From Candidatus Thiodubiliella sp. (lineage in GTDB: Bacteria; Pseudomonadota; Gammaproteobacteria; PS1; Pseudothioglobaceae), in assembly GCA_029237605.1 (NCBI GenBank), contig JAQRGB010000034.1:1-64000 (forward strand): DNA of 64,000 nt. The letters are read 5' to 3'. Shown here one piece after another: positions 8,625 to 17,531 of this stretch (its first letter is position 1; each line of letters begins with the position of its first letter). The notes under the pieces are model-generated. The model saw only the letters and a program-made list of their open reading frames with translations, did no database searches and was not told the DNA's origin. Made by a program: the position numbers and the translations under genes.

Positions 8625-9383
8625 TTACGTCTTTATATTTACGCCTTTTTTAAGTAGATAAAAAGCAAATATTGTCAGCATAGTAATTATGATCAATAGA
8701 GCCAAAATTGATATCAAAAGATCAGAAGTACTAGTTCCTAAAAACCCTAATCTAAAACTATCAATCATATGATAAATTGGATTGAAATGACTAACATTTT
8801 TCCAAAATTCTGGCAAAATTTCAACACTATAAAACATCCCACCAAGGTAGATCATCGGCGTCAAAATAAAACTTTGAAAGATAGAAATATCATCAAATGA
8901 TTTTGCAAACACTGCATTTATAAAGCCTGCTAAAGAAAACAAAATAGCAGTTAATAAAGAAATTATTATAATAATTGAAATTGAATAAATTTCAAAGTCA
9001 ATAAAAAATAAAACTGTAAAAAATACCCCAATGCCAACAACAAAACCACGCGCGACACCGCCAGAAACATAACCTAATAAAATTACCCAATATGGCGTTG
9101 GCGATACCAATATTTCCTCAATACTGTGGTTAAATTTTGCCAAGAAAAATGAAGACACTGTGTTGGAATAAGAACTGGTAATCACTGTCATTAAAATAAT
9201 ACCAGGAATAATAAAATACAAATAATCCACACCTTGCATTGAGCCAATATGCTCGCCCATCAAACCACCAAAAATCAATAGGTAAAGTAAGGTGGTAATA
9301 ATTGGTGGCAGAATAGTTTGCGTCCAGATACGTAAAAATCGCAAAATCTCTTTAATAACAATAGTTTTATAAATAATCCACAT
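8625..9383 (-). CDS. ABC-2 type transporter permease (YadH-like)
   Basis: Membrane subunit (252 aa) with about six hydrophobic segments and the ABC-2 signature region SLAGFINAVFAKSFDDISIFQSFILTP near residues 150-180, followed by LGGMFYSVEILPEFW. The N-terminal FLRIWTQTILPPIITTLLYLLIFG is typical of the YadH/NodJ exporter group. It follows its ATPase gene by 3 bp. The substrate cannot be read from the sequence. Confidence 0.9.
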   Translation of the reverse strand: MWIIYKTIVIKEILRFLRIWTQTILPPIITTLLYLLIFGGLMGEHIGSMQGVDYLYFIIPGIILMTVITSSYSNTVSSFFLAKFNHSIEEILVSPTPYWVILLGYVSGGVARGFVVGIGVFFTVLFFIDFEIYSISIIIIISLLTAILFSLAGFINAVFAKSFDDISIFQSFILTPMIYLGGMFYSVEILPEFWKNVSHFNPIYHMIDSFRLGFLGTSTSDLLISILALLIIITMLTIFAFYLLKKGVNIKT

Positions 9384-9386
9384 ACC

Positions 9387-10304
9387 TTATACGGCCTCAT
9401 TTATTAAGCGTAAAAATAGTATTTCTAAACGATTTTGTGCGTTACGAATATGATCAATATTAATGCCTTGTTTAGATAGGATTTGCAAGGCATCAGTAAT
9501 ATTTGTATCAGATTTTAACACAACTTGTAAAGAATAATCATCCAATCTTTTACAACTAAATTGCGTTTGTTCAATTCTATTTGGCAACACTATTGAACTT
9601 TCTAAAATCAAAACTTGATGCGATATCTTTGCCAACAATTTCTTCATGCTTGTTTGCTCAACCACATTGCCTTCATTAAGAATTGCAATATTGCGACACA
9701 AGTGCTCTGCTTCTTCTAGATAATGTGTGGTTAGAATAACAGTCACGCCAGAACTATTAAGCTCTTTTAAATACGACCACATAGAACGGCGAATCTCAAT
9801 ATCGACCCCTGCGGTTGGTTCATCCAAAATCAATATCTTTGGCTGATGAACAAGTGCCCTTGCTAGCATTAAACGACGCTTCATACCGCCTGATAAAGAT
9901 TTGGCTATGTCCATGCGCTTGTCCCAAAGTTGCATTTTTTTAAGCAAAATCTTTGTCTGAACTTTGGCATCTGTACTAGAAATACCGTAGTAACCAGCCT
10001 GATTGATTAGTATTTCTTCAATTGGCTCAAATGGATTGAAATTAAATTCTTGTGGCATCAAGCCAATCAAACGTTTAACCTCATTTATATGGGTATTTTG
10101 ATTAAGCCCTAATATTTGAATATCGCCCTGAGTTTTATTTAATAAACCACAAATAATACCAATAACTGTAGTTTTTCCCGCACCATTATTACCCAAAAGT
10201 GCAAAAAAATCGCCTTCCTCTACTGATAAGTCAATGCCCTTCAAAGCATGAAAATTATTAGCATAAGTTTTGGTAAGCGATTTAATTATAAGTGCATTTG
10301 ACAT
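9387..10304 (-). CDS. ABC transporter ATP-binding protein (YadG-like)
   Basis: ATPase partner (305 aa) of the downstream ABC-2 permease. Walker A is LLGNNGAGKTT, the signature is SLSGGMKRRLMLARAL, Walker B is ILILDEPTAGVD and the H-loop is LTTHYLEEAEHLC. The start is the ATG at 10304 (MSNALIIKSLTKTYAN). It is divergent from aceF with about 70 bp between the starts. A C-terminal extension of about 70 residues follows the ATPase core, as in drug and polysaccharide exporters of this group. Confidence 0.92.
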   Translation of the reverse strand: MSNALIIKSLTKTYANNFHALKGIDLSVEEGDFFALLGNNGAGKTTVIGIICGLLNKTQGDIQILGLNQNTHINEVKRLIGLMPQEFNFNPFEPIEEILINQAGYYGISSTDAKVQTKILLKKMQLWDKRMDIAKSLSGGMKRRLMLARALVHQPKILILDEPTAGVDIEIRRSMWSYLKELNSSGVTVILTTHYLEEAEHLCRNIAILNEGNVVEQTSMKKLLAKISHQVLILESSIVLPNRIEQTQFSCKRLDDYSLQVVLKSDTNITDALQILSKQGINIDHIRNAQNRLEILFLRLINEAV

Positions 10305-10374
10305 AAACAAACATTATCCGTTAATTCTGATAATTTATGCGATAATTACACTCTTTAAAATTGCATGTTTGCTT

Positions 10375-11916
10375 ATGTCTGAAATTAAAAATATACAATT
10401 ACCCGATATCGGTGACTTTGATGAAGTTGAAGTTATTGAGATTTTAGTATCTGTTGGCGACATAATTGAAGCAAATGATAGCATAATAACACTTGAAAGC
10501 GATAAAGCTTCTATGGAAATTCCAACACCAATTGCAGGAAAAGTAATTGATATTAATGTCACATTAGGTGACAAAATTAAACAAGGATGTAGTCTTTTAT
10601 CGCTTCAAAATAAAAAACATAACGCCGATATAAATGAAAAAGAAACTACAAAGATAGCGATGGTTGAGCCAAAAATCATTCCCGTGATTGTGCCGGATAT
10701 TGGTGATTTTGATGAAGTTGAGGTCATTGAGATTCTTGTTAATGTAGGCGATGAACTATCTGCTGCTGATAGCATTATAACACTTGAAAGCGATAAAGCT
10801 TCTATGGAAATTCCAACACCAATTGCAGGAAAAGTAATTGATATTAATGTCACATTAGGCGACAAAATTAAACTGGATGATTTAATTCTTAATATTGAAA
10901 ATATGGATATTGATGTGCCTAAAGAAGAAAAATGTACGCCAGTTGCAATGACTGCAGCAACATCTGTGGTTACGCCTAAAACAACTACAACAGTCGCACC
11001 AGCGCAACAGGCCTTAGCCCAATCAGTATCAACAATACCTAATGAAGGCTCTCATGCCTCTCCATCTATTCGAAAATTGGCACGTGAATTGGGTGTTAAT
11101 TTATTCAATGTTACTGGCACAGGACAAAAAGGTAGAATACTGGATGTTGATCTCAAGACCTATGTAAAACAAATAATGATATCAGGAAGCATAGGCAGTG
11201 CGCTACCCAAGACTCCAATAATTGATTTCTCTAAATTTGGTGAAACTGAAATATTGGCATTATCCAGAATCAACAAATTATCAGGCAAACATCTGAGCGC
11301 TTGCTGGTTAAACATTCCACATGTAACGCAGTTTGACGAAGTAAACATTGGTAAAATGGAGGACTATCGACAAGCGCAAAAATCACAAGGAGTTAAATTA
11401 ACTCCATTAGTATTTATTATGAAAGCGGTAGTTGAGGCATTTAAATCTCACATGCGTTTTAATGCTTCGTTGGATGAATCTGGTGAAAACTTAATCATTA
11501 AAAAATACTTTAATCTTGGCATTGCTATAGATACACCAAACGGCCTGATGGTTCCAGTTATTAAAAATGTTGAACAAAAATCTTTCACCGAACTTGCCAC
11601 AGAATTAGCACAGACTTCTGCTAAAGCACGAAAAGGTAAGCTCAGCCCCAAAGATATACAGGGCGCAGGGTTTACTATCTCCAGCCTTGGTGGCATTGGT
11701 GGTACACAATTTACACCGATTGTAAACTCACCAGAGGTAGCTATTTTGGGGGTATCTCGTTCAATTAATAAACCCGTTTGGAATGGAAAAGAATTCATGC
11801 CAGAATTAACACTTCCATTAGCTTTATCCTATGACCATCGAGTCATAGACGGTGCGCAAGGTAGTCGCTTTATGGCAGAGCTTAATAACATCTTAAGTGA
11901 GGCAAATTATGATTAA
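10375..11916 (+). CDS. aceF: Dihydrolipoyl acetyltransferase (PDH E2)
   Basis: E2 core of the pyruvate dehydrogenase complex (513 aa). I start at the ATG at 10375 (MSEIKNIQLPDIGDFDEVEV), because the open frame further upstream runs into the divergent ABC gene. There are two lipoyl domains, with lipoylated lysines K44 and K141 in ESDKASME. A Thr/Ala linker, a subunit-binding domain (SPSIRKLARELGVN) and a catalytic domain with the active-site motif DHRVIDG near the C-terminus follow. It overlaps lpd by 8 bp. No aceE (E1) gene lies next to it in this window. Confidence 0.94.
   Translation: MSEIKNIQLPDIGDFDEVEVIEILVSVGDIIEANDSIITLESDKASMEIPTPIAGKVIDINVTLGDKIKQGCSLLSLQNKKHNADINEKETTKIAMVEPKIIPVIVPDIGDFDEVEVIEILVNVGDELSAADSIITLESDKASMEIPTPIAGKVIDINVTLGDKIKLDDLILNIENMDIDVPKEEKCTPVAMTAATSVVTPKTTTTVAPAQQALAQSVSTIPNEGSHASPSIRKLARELGVNLFNVTGTGQKGRILDVDLKTYVKQIMISGSIGSALPKTPIIDFSKFGETEILALSRINKLSGKHLSACWLNIPHVTQFDEVNIGKMEDYRQAQKSQGVKLTPLVFIMKAVVEAFKSHMRFNASLDESGENLIIKKYFNLGIAIDTPNGLMVPVIKNVEQKSFTELATELAQTSAKARKGKLSPKDIQGAGFTISSLGGIGGTQFTPIVNSPEVAILGVSRSINKPVWNGKEFMPELTLPLALSYDHRVIDGAQGSRFMAELNNILSEANYD
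10477..10581 (+). repeat. Lipoyl-domain DNA repeat, copy 1
   Basis: 105 bp encoding the second half of lipoyl domain 1. It matches 10768-10872 at all but two positions by direct comparison, while the first halves of the two domains differ at many third positions. Confidence 0.9.
10768..10872 (+). repeat. Lipoyl-domain DNA repeat, copy 2
   Basis: Second copy of the 105-bp direct repeat in aceF, 291 bp after the first and in the same frame. Near identity at synonymous sites suggests recent gene conversion or duplication. Confidence 0.9.
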
Positions 11917-13312
11917 AACACAAATTGTTGTTATTGGTTCTGGTCCTGGCGGTTACACGGCCGCCTTTCGTGCTGCTGATTTAGGTAAAAAAGTGGTACT
12001 TATTGAACGCTATGAAAATTTAGGCGGCGTGTGTCTAAATGTTGGTTGCATCCCTTCAAAAGCACTATTACATACTGCATGGATCATCAATGAAGCCGCA
12101 GAATCTAAACATCTTGGGGTCACTTTTAATAAGCCAAAAATTGACATTAATGATATACGTAAAAATAAAAATGACGTGGTCAATAAGTTAACTATGGGCA
12201 TTCAAGCCTTAGCAAAAGCAAGAGGTGTGCAAATTATTACTGGTTATGCTAGATTTATCTCCAATACTCAAGTCAAAATTGACAACACTAACGAGATCAT
12301 TGAATTTGAACACGCCATTATTTCTGCAGGCTCACACGTTAATAAAATCCCAGATTTTCCATTGGATGACTCGCGCGTAATGGACTCAACTGATGCATTA
12401 GATTTAGAGAGCGTGCCAAAACGTTTATTAATTGTTGGTGGTGGTATTATTGGCTTAGAAATGGCAACAGTATATCATGCATTAGGCAGTGAAATAACTG
12501 TAGTTGAGCGCTCAGAACAACTAATTGTAGCAGCAGACCAAGACATTGTTAGCCCACTATTCAAACGCATCAAAAAACAATACGCCAATATTTTCTTAAA
12601 TACCGAAATTACTAGTATTAAAACACAAGAAGATGGCATTCAAATAGGTTTTAAAGGTAAAAATGCACCAGAATTTGATATTTTTGACAAAGCCTTGGTT
12701 TCTATCGGGCGTATACCAAATGGTAAATTAATTGACTGTGAAAAGGCAGGCGTTGATGTTAACGATTATGGCTTTATTAATGTTGATAAACAAATGAGAA
12801 CCAATATCCAAAACATTTATGCCATTGGTGATATTGTATGTCAACCTATGCTCGCCCACAAAGCAGTCCATGAAGCTAAAGTCGCCGCTGAAGTTATCTG
12901 CGGACACAAATCAGGTTTTGATGCACTCACCATCCCATCAGTTGCCTATACCGACCCAGAAGTTGCTTGGACAGGGAGGACTGAAAAAGAATTAAAAACT
13001 GAAGGAATAGAATATGAAGTCGGTAAATTTCCATGGGCAGCATCAGGTAGAAGCCTAAGTATTGGCAGATCAGAAGGCATATCAAAAGCCTTATTTGATA
13101 AAAAAACACATAGACTTTTAGGTATGGGAATCTGCGGCACCAACGCAGGCGAGCTAATCGCCGAACCAACACTTGCCATTGAGATGGGCTGTGATATGAG
13201 CGACATAGCACTTACCATCCATGCCCATCCAACCTTGAGTGAAACTACTGCTTTTACAGCTGAAATAGCAGAAGGCACGATTACAGATTTACTACCATCT
13301 AAGAAAAAATAA
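11909..13312 (+). CDS. lpd: Dihydrolipoamide dehydrogenase (E3)
   Basis: FAD flavoprotein (467 aa from the ATG at 11909) that reoxidises the lipoyl groups of E2 and makes NADH. It has the FAD motif VVIGSGPGGYTAAF, the redox disulfide C42/C47 in GGVCLNVGCIPSKALL, the NAD motif IVGGGIIGLEMA and the C-terminal HAHPTLSET His-Glu pair. The start overlaps the aceF stop by 8 bp, indicating coupled translation. A strong terminator follows immediately. Confidence 0.96.
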   Translation: MIKTQIVVIGSGPGGYTAAFRAADLGKKVVLIERYENLGGVCLNVGCIPSKALLHTAWIINEAAESKHLGVTFNKPKIDINDIRKNKNDVVNKLTMGIQALAKARGVQIITGYARFISNTQVKIDNTNEIIEFEHAIISAGSHVNKIPDFPLDDSRVMDSTDALDLESVPKRLLIVGGGIIGLEMATVYHALGSEITVVERSEQLIVAADQDIVSPLFKRIKKQYANIFLNTEITSIKTQEDGIQIGFKGKNAPEFDIFDKALVSIGRIPNGKLIDCEKAGVDVNDYGFINVDKQMRTNIQNIYAIGDIVCQPMLAHKAVHEAKVAAEVICGHKSGFDALTIPSVAYTDPEVAWTGRTEKELKTEGIEYEVGKFPWAASGRSLSIGRSEGISKALFDKKTHRLLGMGICGTNAGELIAEPTLAIEMGCDMSDIALTIHAHPTLSETTAFTAEIAEGTITDLLPSKKK

Positions 13313-13350
13313 CCTTTAATTTATGTATAAAAAAAATAAAGGTTATTTTT
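13308..13350 (+). terminator. Rho-independent terminator of aceF-lpd
   Basis: AATAACCTTTA (13308-13318) pairs perfectly with TAAAGGTTATT (13337-13347), followed by a T run. The stem begins inside the lpd stop codon. Confidence 0.85.
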
Positions 13351-13591
13351 AAAGCTAGTGAAAAATAACATAAATATAGATGCGATTGATTTATTTTGTG
13401 ATATTAGAAAGAGTTTAGTTTATGACTCACAAAAAATCAAAATTAAAGCCATAATCAGGCCTTAACAAATGATAAATCTTGTTCACGTTCTTATAAAAAA
13501 ATAAAGTTATCATAACTTAACTGAAATGATACAGCTAGAAAGTCATAATATTTCCAACTAAAAAACATCATTTAACATCAAAGTCCATTCT

Positions 13592-14425
13592 GTGAAAATA
13601 TTAGTAAAGGCATTATTCTTATGTTTATTGTATTTACCAAACTCATTACGAGCAGTAGATAAGCCAGATTTGTTTTTACTCAAAACTTACAATAAAACAA
13701 AATCTGTAGTGGGCTGGGTGATGAGCGAGAAATTGGATGGCATACGCGGATTTTGGAATGGCAGACAATTATTAACACGTGGCGGGAAAATTATTCATAC
13801 GCCAGATTGGTTTATTGAACATTATCCGCCGTTTGCGATTGATGGGGAATTGTGGACTAAACGTGGAGATTTTGAGCACATTAGTAGTATTGTTAGACGC
13901 AAAATCCCTGATAAACGTTGGAATCAGATTACACATCAAATTTTTGAAGTACCTAATCAGACAGGCGGATTACTGGATAGACTTAAAATTTTACGAGATT
14001 ATTTACGCATTCACCCTAATAGCCCAATTAGAATTATCGAGCAACACTTCATTACTCAACAAATTCAAGTTAAGCAATTTTTGCATAAAATAACCCAACA
14101 AAATGGCGAGGGGTTAGTAGTTAGGGACCCAAAGATAGCCTATCAAACAGGTAGGTTAAATTCAGCGTTAAAAGTCAAAAAATACTTGGATTCTGAATGC
14201 GTTGTTAAAAAAATCTTACCTGGCAAAGGTAAATATATAGACAAAATTGGATCATTAGTATGCAAGACTAAAAACAGTGGGGTAGTTAGAATTGGCATAG
14301 GATTTACAGATGCACAGCGTGCAAACCCACCAACTATTGGCTCTACTATTACTTTTAAATATTATGGCTTTACAAAAAAAGGAAAATTTAAATATCCTGT
14401 GTTTTTACGTATTAAACCCCAATAA
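13592..14425 (+). CDS. Secreted ATP-dependent DNA ligase (LigE-type)
   Basis: Minimal ATP-dependent DNA ligase (277 aa, GTG start). A signal peptide (KILVKALFLCLLYLPNSLRA) indicates a periplasmic enzyme. The nucleotidyltransferase motif I is EKLDGIRG (Lys47); motif III is IDGELW; motif IV is GEGLVVR; motif V is LKVKKY. The OB-fold part includes FTDAQRANPPTIGSTITFKYYG. Periplasmic ligases of this type occur in many gammaproteobacteria and have been linked to DNA uptake. The 279 bp upstream hold no gene. Confidence 0.88.
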   Translation: MKILVKALFLCLLYLPNSLRAVDKPDLFLLKTYNKTKSVVGWVMSEKLDGIRGFWNGRQLLTRGGKIIHTPDWFIEHYPPFAIDGELWTKRGDFEHISSIVRRKIPDKRWNQITHQIFEVPNQTGGLLDRLKILRDYLRIHPNSPIRIIEQHFITQQIQVKQFLHKITQQNGEGLVVRDPKIAYQTGRLNSALKVKKYLDSECVVKKILPGKGKYIDKIGSLVCKTKNSGVVRIGIGFTDAQRANPPTIGSTITFKYYGFTKKGKFKYPVFLRIKPQ

Positions 14426-14469
14426 ATATATTAAAATTATGAATATTCTTTATCAAAAAAAAGATTTAC

Positions 14470-15126
14470 ATGGATAATACACAAAAAGCAAGACAAAATG
14501 CCATTGACTCACAAATTCGTCCTTGGGGCGGGCTTAGCTATATTGCTAATAACGCATTGAGAAATATTCCTAGAGAATATTTTGTACCTGACGCATATAA
14601 GAGCCTTGCGTTTGCTGATATTGAAATTCCACTCAACGATAAGACAAAAATGCTCAGCCCTAAGATCGAGGGTAGATTGTTGGATGCACTTAATATTAAG
14701 CCAAATGAAATAGTGCTGGAAATTGGCACAGGCAGTGGTTATTTAACAGCAGTGACTGCAAAACTTTGTAAATCTATTACCAGCATTGAGATTGATAAAG
14801 AGCTCAGTAATAACGCAAAGAAAAAGCTTAATGAGCTTAATATCGATAACGCGCAACTTGAAATAGGTGATGCCTCACAAGGTTGGCAATCAAATGATTT
14901 TTTTGATGTTGTGATTGTCGGCAGTGCAGTGCCAAAAATCATAGGACGTTATTTTCATCTGCTTAATGTGGGTGGGCGTATTTTTGTAGTTGAAGGAACT
15001 GGCAATGTAATGAGTGCAAAACTTATTACCCGTATTAGTGAACATAAATGGGACACCAAGACATTGTTCGAAACATACCTGGGTACAATGCAAGGCTTAG
15101 AAGCAACAAAAAGCTTTGAATTTTAA
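14470..15126 (+). CDS. pcm: Protein-L-isoaspartate O-methyltransferase family protein
   Basis: SAM-dependent methyltransferase (218 aa) of the PCMT family, which repairs isoaspartyl damage. It has IDSQIRPWGG near the N-terminus, the substrate-site region FADIEIPL, the SAM motif VLEIGTGSGYLTAV and post-motif I SIEIDKEL. The family TAP triplet region is degenerate (KMLSPKIEG). It ends 6 bp before the RND exporter gene and is probably co-transcribed with it. Confidence 0.83.
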   Translation: MDNTQKARQNAIDSQIRPWGGLSYIANNALRNIPREYFVPDAYKSLAFADIEIPLNDKTKMLSPKIEGRLLDALNIKPNEIVLEIGTGSGYLTAVTAKLCKSITSIEIDKELSNNAKKKLNELNIDNAQLEIGDASQGWQSNDFFDVVIVGSAVPKIIGRYFHLLNVGGRIFVVEGTGNVMSAKLITRISEHKWDTKTLFETYLGTMQGLEATKSFEF

Positions 15127-15132
15127 CAGTCT

Positions 15133-17508
15133 ATGAAATATTTTTACAATGCCGTTATCAAAAAACCTGGTGGTAGTGTCGTATTGCTACTGCTGTTTGT
15201 TATTTTTTTTATCACGCAAATTACTAATTTTCAACTAGATGCTTCGTCAGATTCATTAGTTTTAGAAGGTGATAATAATCTTCGTTATTACCAAAGTATT
15301 AAAAAAAATTATGGCTCTGATGATTACTTAGTCATTAGCTACCAAGTTAAGGATAATTTGCTCTACCCAAAACAGCTCAAGCACTTAACAAGTCTTAAAA
15401 AAGACCTTAAAGCCATTGAACAAGTTAGGTCAGTAACTACAATTTTAGATGTGCCTTTGTTCCAATCACCACCACTATCACTCACTGATTTAGCTTCTAA
15501 AGATATCTCTATTGATAATGGCAATGCCAATCTTGCACTTGCTGGCAAAGAATTCAAAACATCGCCTTTATATGCTGATAATTTAGTTAGTAAAGATGGT
15601 AAAACCAGTGCAGTTTTAGTGGTGTTAAAAGATAATAAGCAATTCAAAGAACGACGCAAAATACGTAACGAAATGCGTGCCAAAAGAGTAAATAACGAAC
15701 TCTCTAAAGAAGAATTAACAAAATTAAGAAGTATTGAAAAGCAAGTAATGCAAGATGCCACAATACAAAATAATTTGCAAAACAAAACTATTACTCAAAT
15801 CCGCGCAACGATTGATAAATATCGTGATAAAGCAAATCTATTTTTAGGTGGGCTGCCAATGATCACTACAGATATTATTGGATATATTGGCAATGACTTA
15901 GTTATTTTTAGTTTGGCAGTTATTGCCCTGATGTCGCTTATTTTAGCACTTATATTCAAAGGTATTCGCTGGGTAATAATACCAATTGGCATTAGTATTA
16001 CTGGCGCTCTAACAATGACTGGTATCTTGGCATTTTTAGGATGGAAGGTTACTATTATTTCTTCTAATTTCTTCTCATTGCTATTAGTGATGACACTCTC
16101 AGTAACTATTCATTTGGTTGTACGCTATCGAGAGCTTGCACAAAGTAATCCTGATTTAGAATATTACACATTGATTCAAAACACCTTAGAGGAAATGCTC
16201 AAGCCTTGTTTGTTCACCACAATGACCACTATTGTTGCTTTTGGGTCACTGCTGGTTAGCGGGATCAGGCCAGTGATTGACTTTGGCTTGATGATGTCTA
16301 TGGGCGTCACAATCGCCTTGGCATTGTCATTTGTTGCTTTCCCAATTATTATGCGTTTTTTACCAAAAGCACAGGTATCAAAATTTAACACTGAATTAGG
16401 GTTTACATATATTTTGGCTAAATTTAGCGAAAGATTTGGCAATCATTTGTTAGCGGCTATGGTGTTACTTATTGGGCTTTCAATCGTAGGCATTAATAAA
16501 CTCAGTGTTGAAAACCGCTTTATTGACTACTTCAAGCAAAACACTGAAATTAACCAGGGCTTGACATTGATTGACAAAAAATTAGGTGGCACGGTTCCAC
16601 TAGAAATTATTTTTGATGAATTAGCTGAGGACTATTGGTATGACGAAGATTTGCGTGCAGATATACACAAAATTCATCAGTATTTAGATAGTCTGGATGA
16701 AACAGGAAAAGTGCTCTCAATTGATACACTAATGCAAATACTAACGCGTGCAAATAATGATAAAACACCTGGTGGTTTCTTTTTAAATATTATTAAAAGT
16801 CAAATTCCAGAGGGCGCTAAAGGGCATGTATTATACCCTTACATGTCCGAAGATAGCGGACAATTGCGTATGGTTATTCGTATTCATGAGACTAATAAAA
16901 ACCTCAAACGCTCCGCATTAATTGAAAAAATTAAGAACTATATTGCAAAAGATATCGGCTTCAAGGAAGATAGCTTTCACATAACAGGTATGTTAGTATT
17001 ATATAATGATATGTTACAAAGTTTATTTAACTCGCAAATTAAAACCATTATTATGGTATTTGTAATGATTTTTATTATGTTCTTATTTATTTTTAAATCA
17101 TTTAGTTTGTCAATTTTAGCAATCATTCCTAACATACTTCCATCTGTTTTTATTTTGGGCATCATGGGTCTAATGAATATTCCACTAGATTTAATGACAA
17201 TTACTATCTCAGCCATTGCGATTGGCATTGGTGTTGACGATGCAATTCACTATATTCATCGTTTCAAGACTGAATTTAAAAAAGATCAAGACTACTTAGC
17301 CACAATGTATCGTTCACACAACTCAATTGGCTTAGCGATGTTTTACACCTCTATCACCATAACATTAGGTTTCTTGATCTTAATTTTATCTAATTTCATT
17401 CCAAGCATTTATTTTGGTGTATTCACTGCTATCGCTATGCTGAGCGCATTACTGGTAAATCTTACTTTACTACCAAAATTAATTTTAATTTTTAAACCGA
17501 AAATCTAA
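15133..17508 (+). CDS. RND superfamily exporter (MMPL-type)
   Basis: Large inner-membrane protein (791 aa) with two repeated halves. Each half has one N-terminal helix, a large periplasmic loop and a five-helix bundle (around residues 255-420 and 630-790). The intramembrane acidic signature AIAIGIGVDDAIHYIHRF in the second half is characteristic of proton-driven RND/MMPL lipid exporters. No partner periplasmic or outer-membrane gene is adjacent. Hopanoid or lipid export is possible, but the substrate is not shown by the sequence. Confidence 0.88.
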   Translation: MKYFYNAVIKKPGGSVVLLLLFVIFFITQITNFQLDASSDSLVLEGDNNLRYYQSIKKNYGSDDYLVISYQVKDNLLYPKQLKHLTSLKKDLKAIEQVRSVTTILDVPLFQSPPLSLTDLASKDISIDNGNANLALAGKEFKTSPLYADNLVSKDGKTSAVLVVLKDNKQFKERRKIRNEMRAKRVNNELSKEELTKLRSIEKQVMQDATIQNNLQNKTITQIRATIDKYRDKANLFLGGLPMITTDIIGYIGNDLVIFSLAVIALMSLILALIFKGIRWVIIPIGISITGALTMTGILAFLGWKVTIISSNFFSLLLVMTLSVTIHLVVRYRELAQSNPDLEYYTLIQNTLEEMLKPCLFTTMTTIVAFGSLLVSGIRPVIDFGLMMSMGVTIALALSFVAFPIIMRFLPKAQVSKFNTELGFTYILAKFSERFGNHLLAAMVLLIGLSIVGINKLSVENRFIDYFKQNTEINQGLTLIDKKLGGTVPLEIIFDELAEDYWYDEDLRADIHKIHQYLDSLDETGKVLSIDTLMQILTRANNDKTPGGFFLNIIKSQIPEGAKGHVLYPYMSEDSGQLRMVIRIHETNKNLKRSALIEKIKNYIAKDIGFKEDSFHITGMLVLYNDMLQSLFNSQIKTIIMVFVMIFIMFLFIFKSFSLSILAIIPNILPSVFILGIMGLMNIPLDLMTITISAIAIGIGVDDAIHYIHRFKTEFKKDQDYLATMYRSHNSIGLAMFYTSITITLGFLILILSNFIPSIYFGVFTAIAMLSALLVNLTLLPKLILIFKPKI

Positions 17509-17531
17509 AAGCACAAATATTTGACTTAACG

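Noticed and set aside
15133-17508. RND exporter as part of a new multi-gene efflux system with pcm
   Set aside because: Only proximity (6 bp) links them; no membrane-fusion or outer-membrane partner is present, and both families are common singly.
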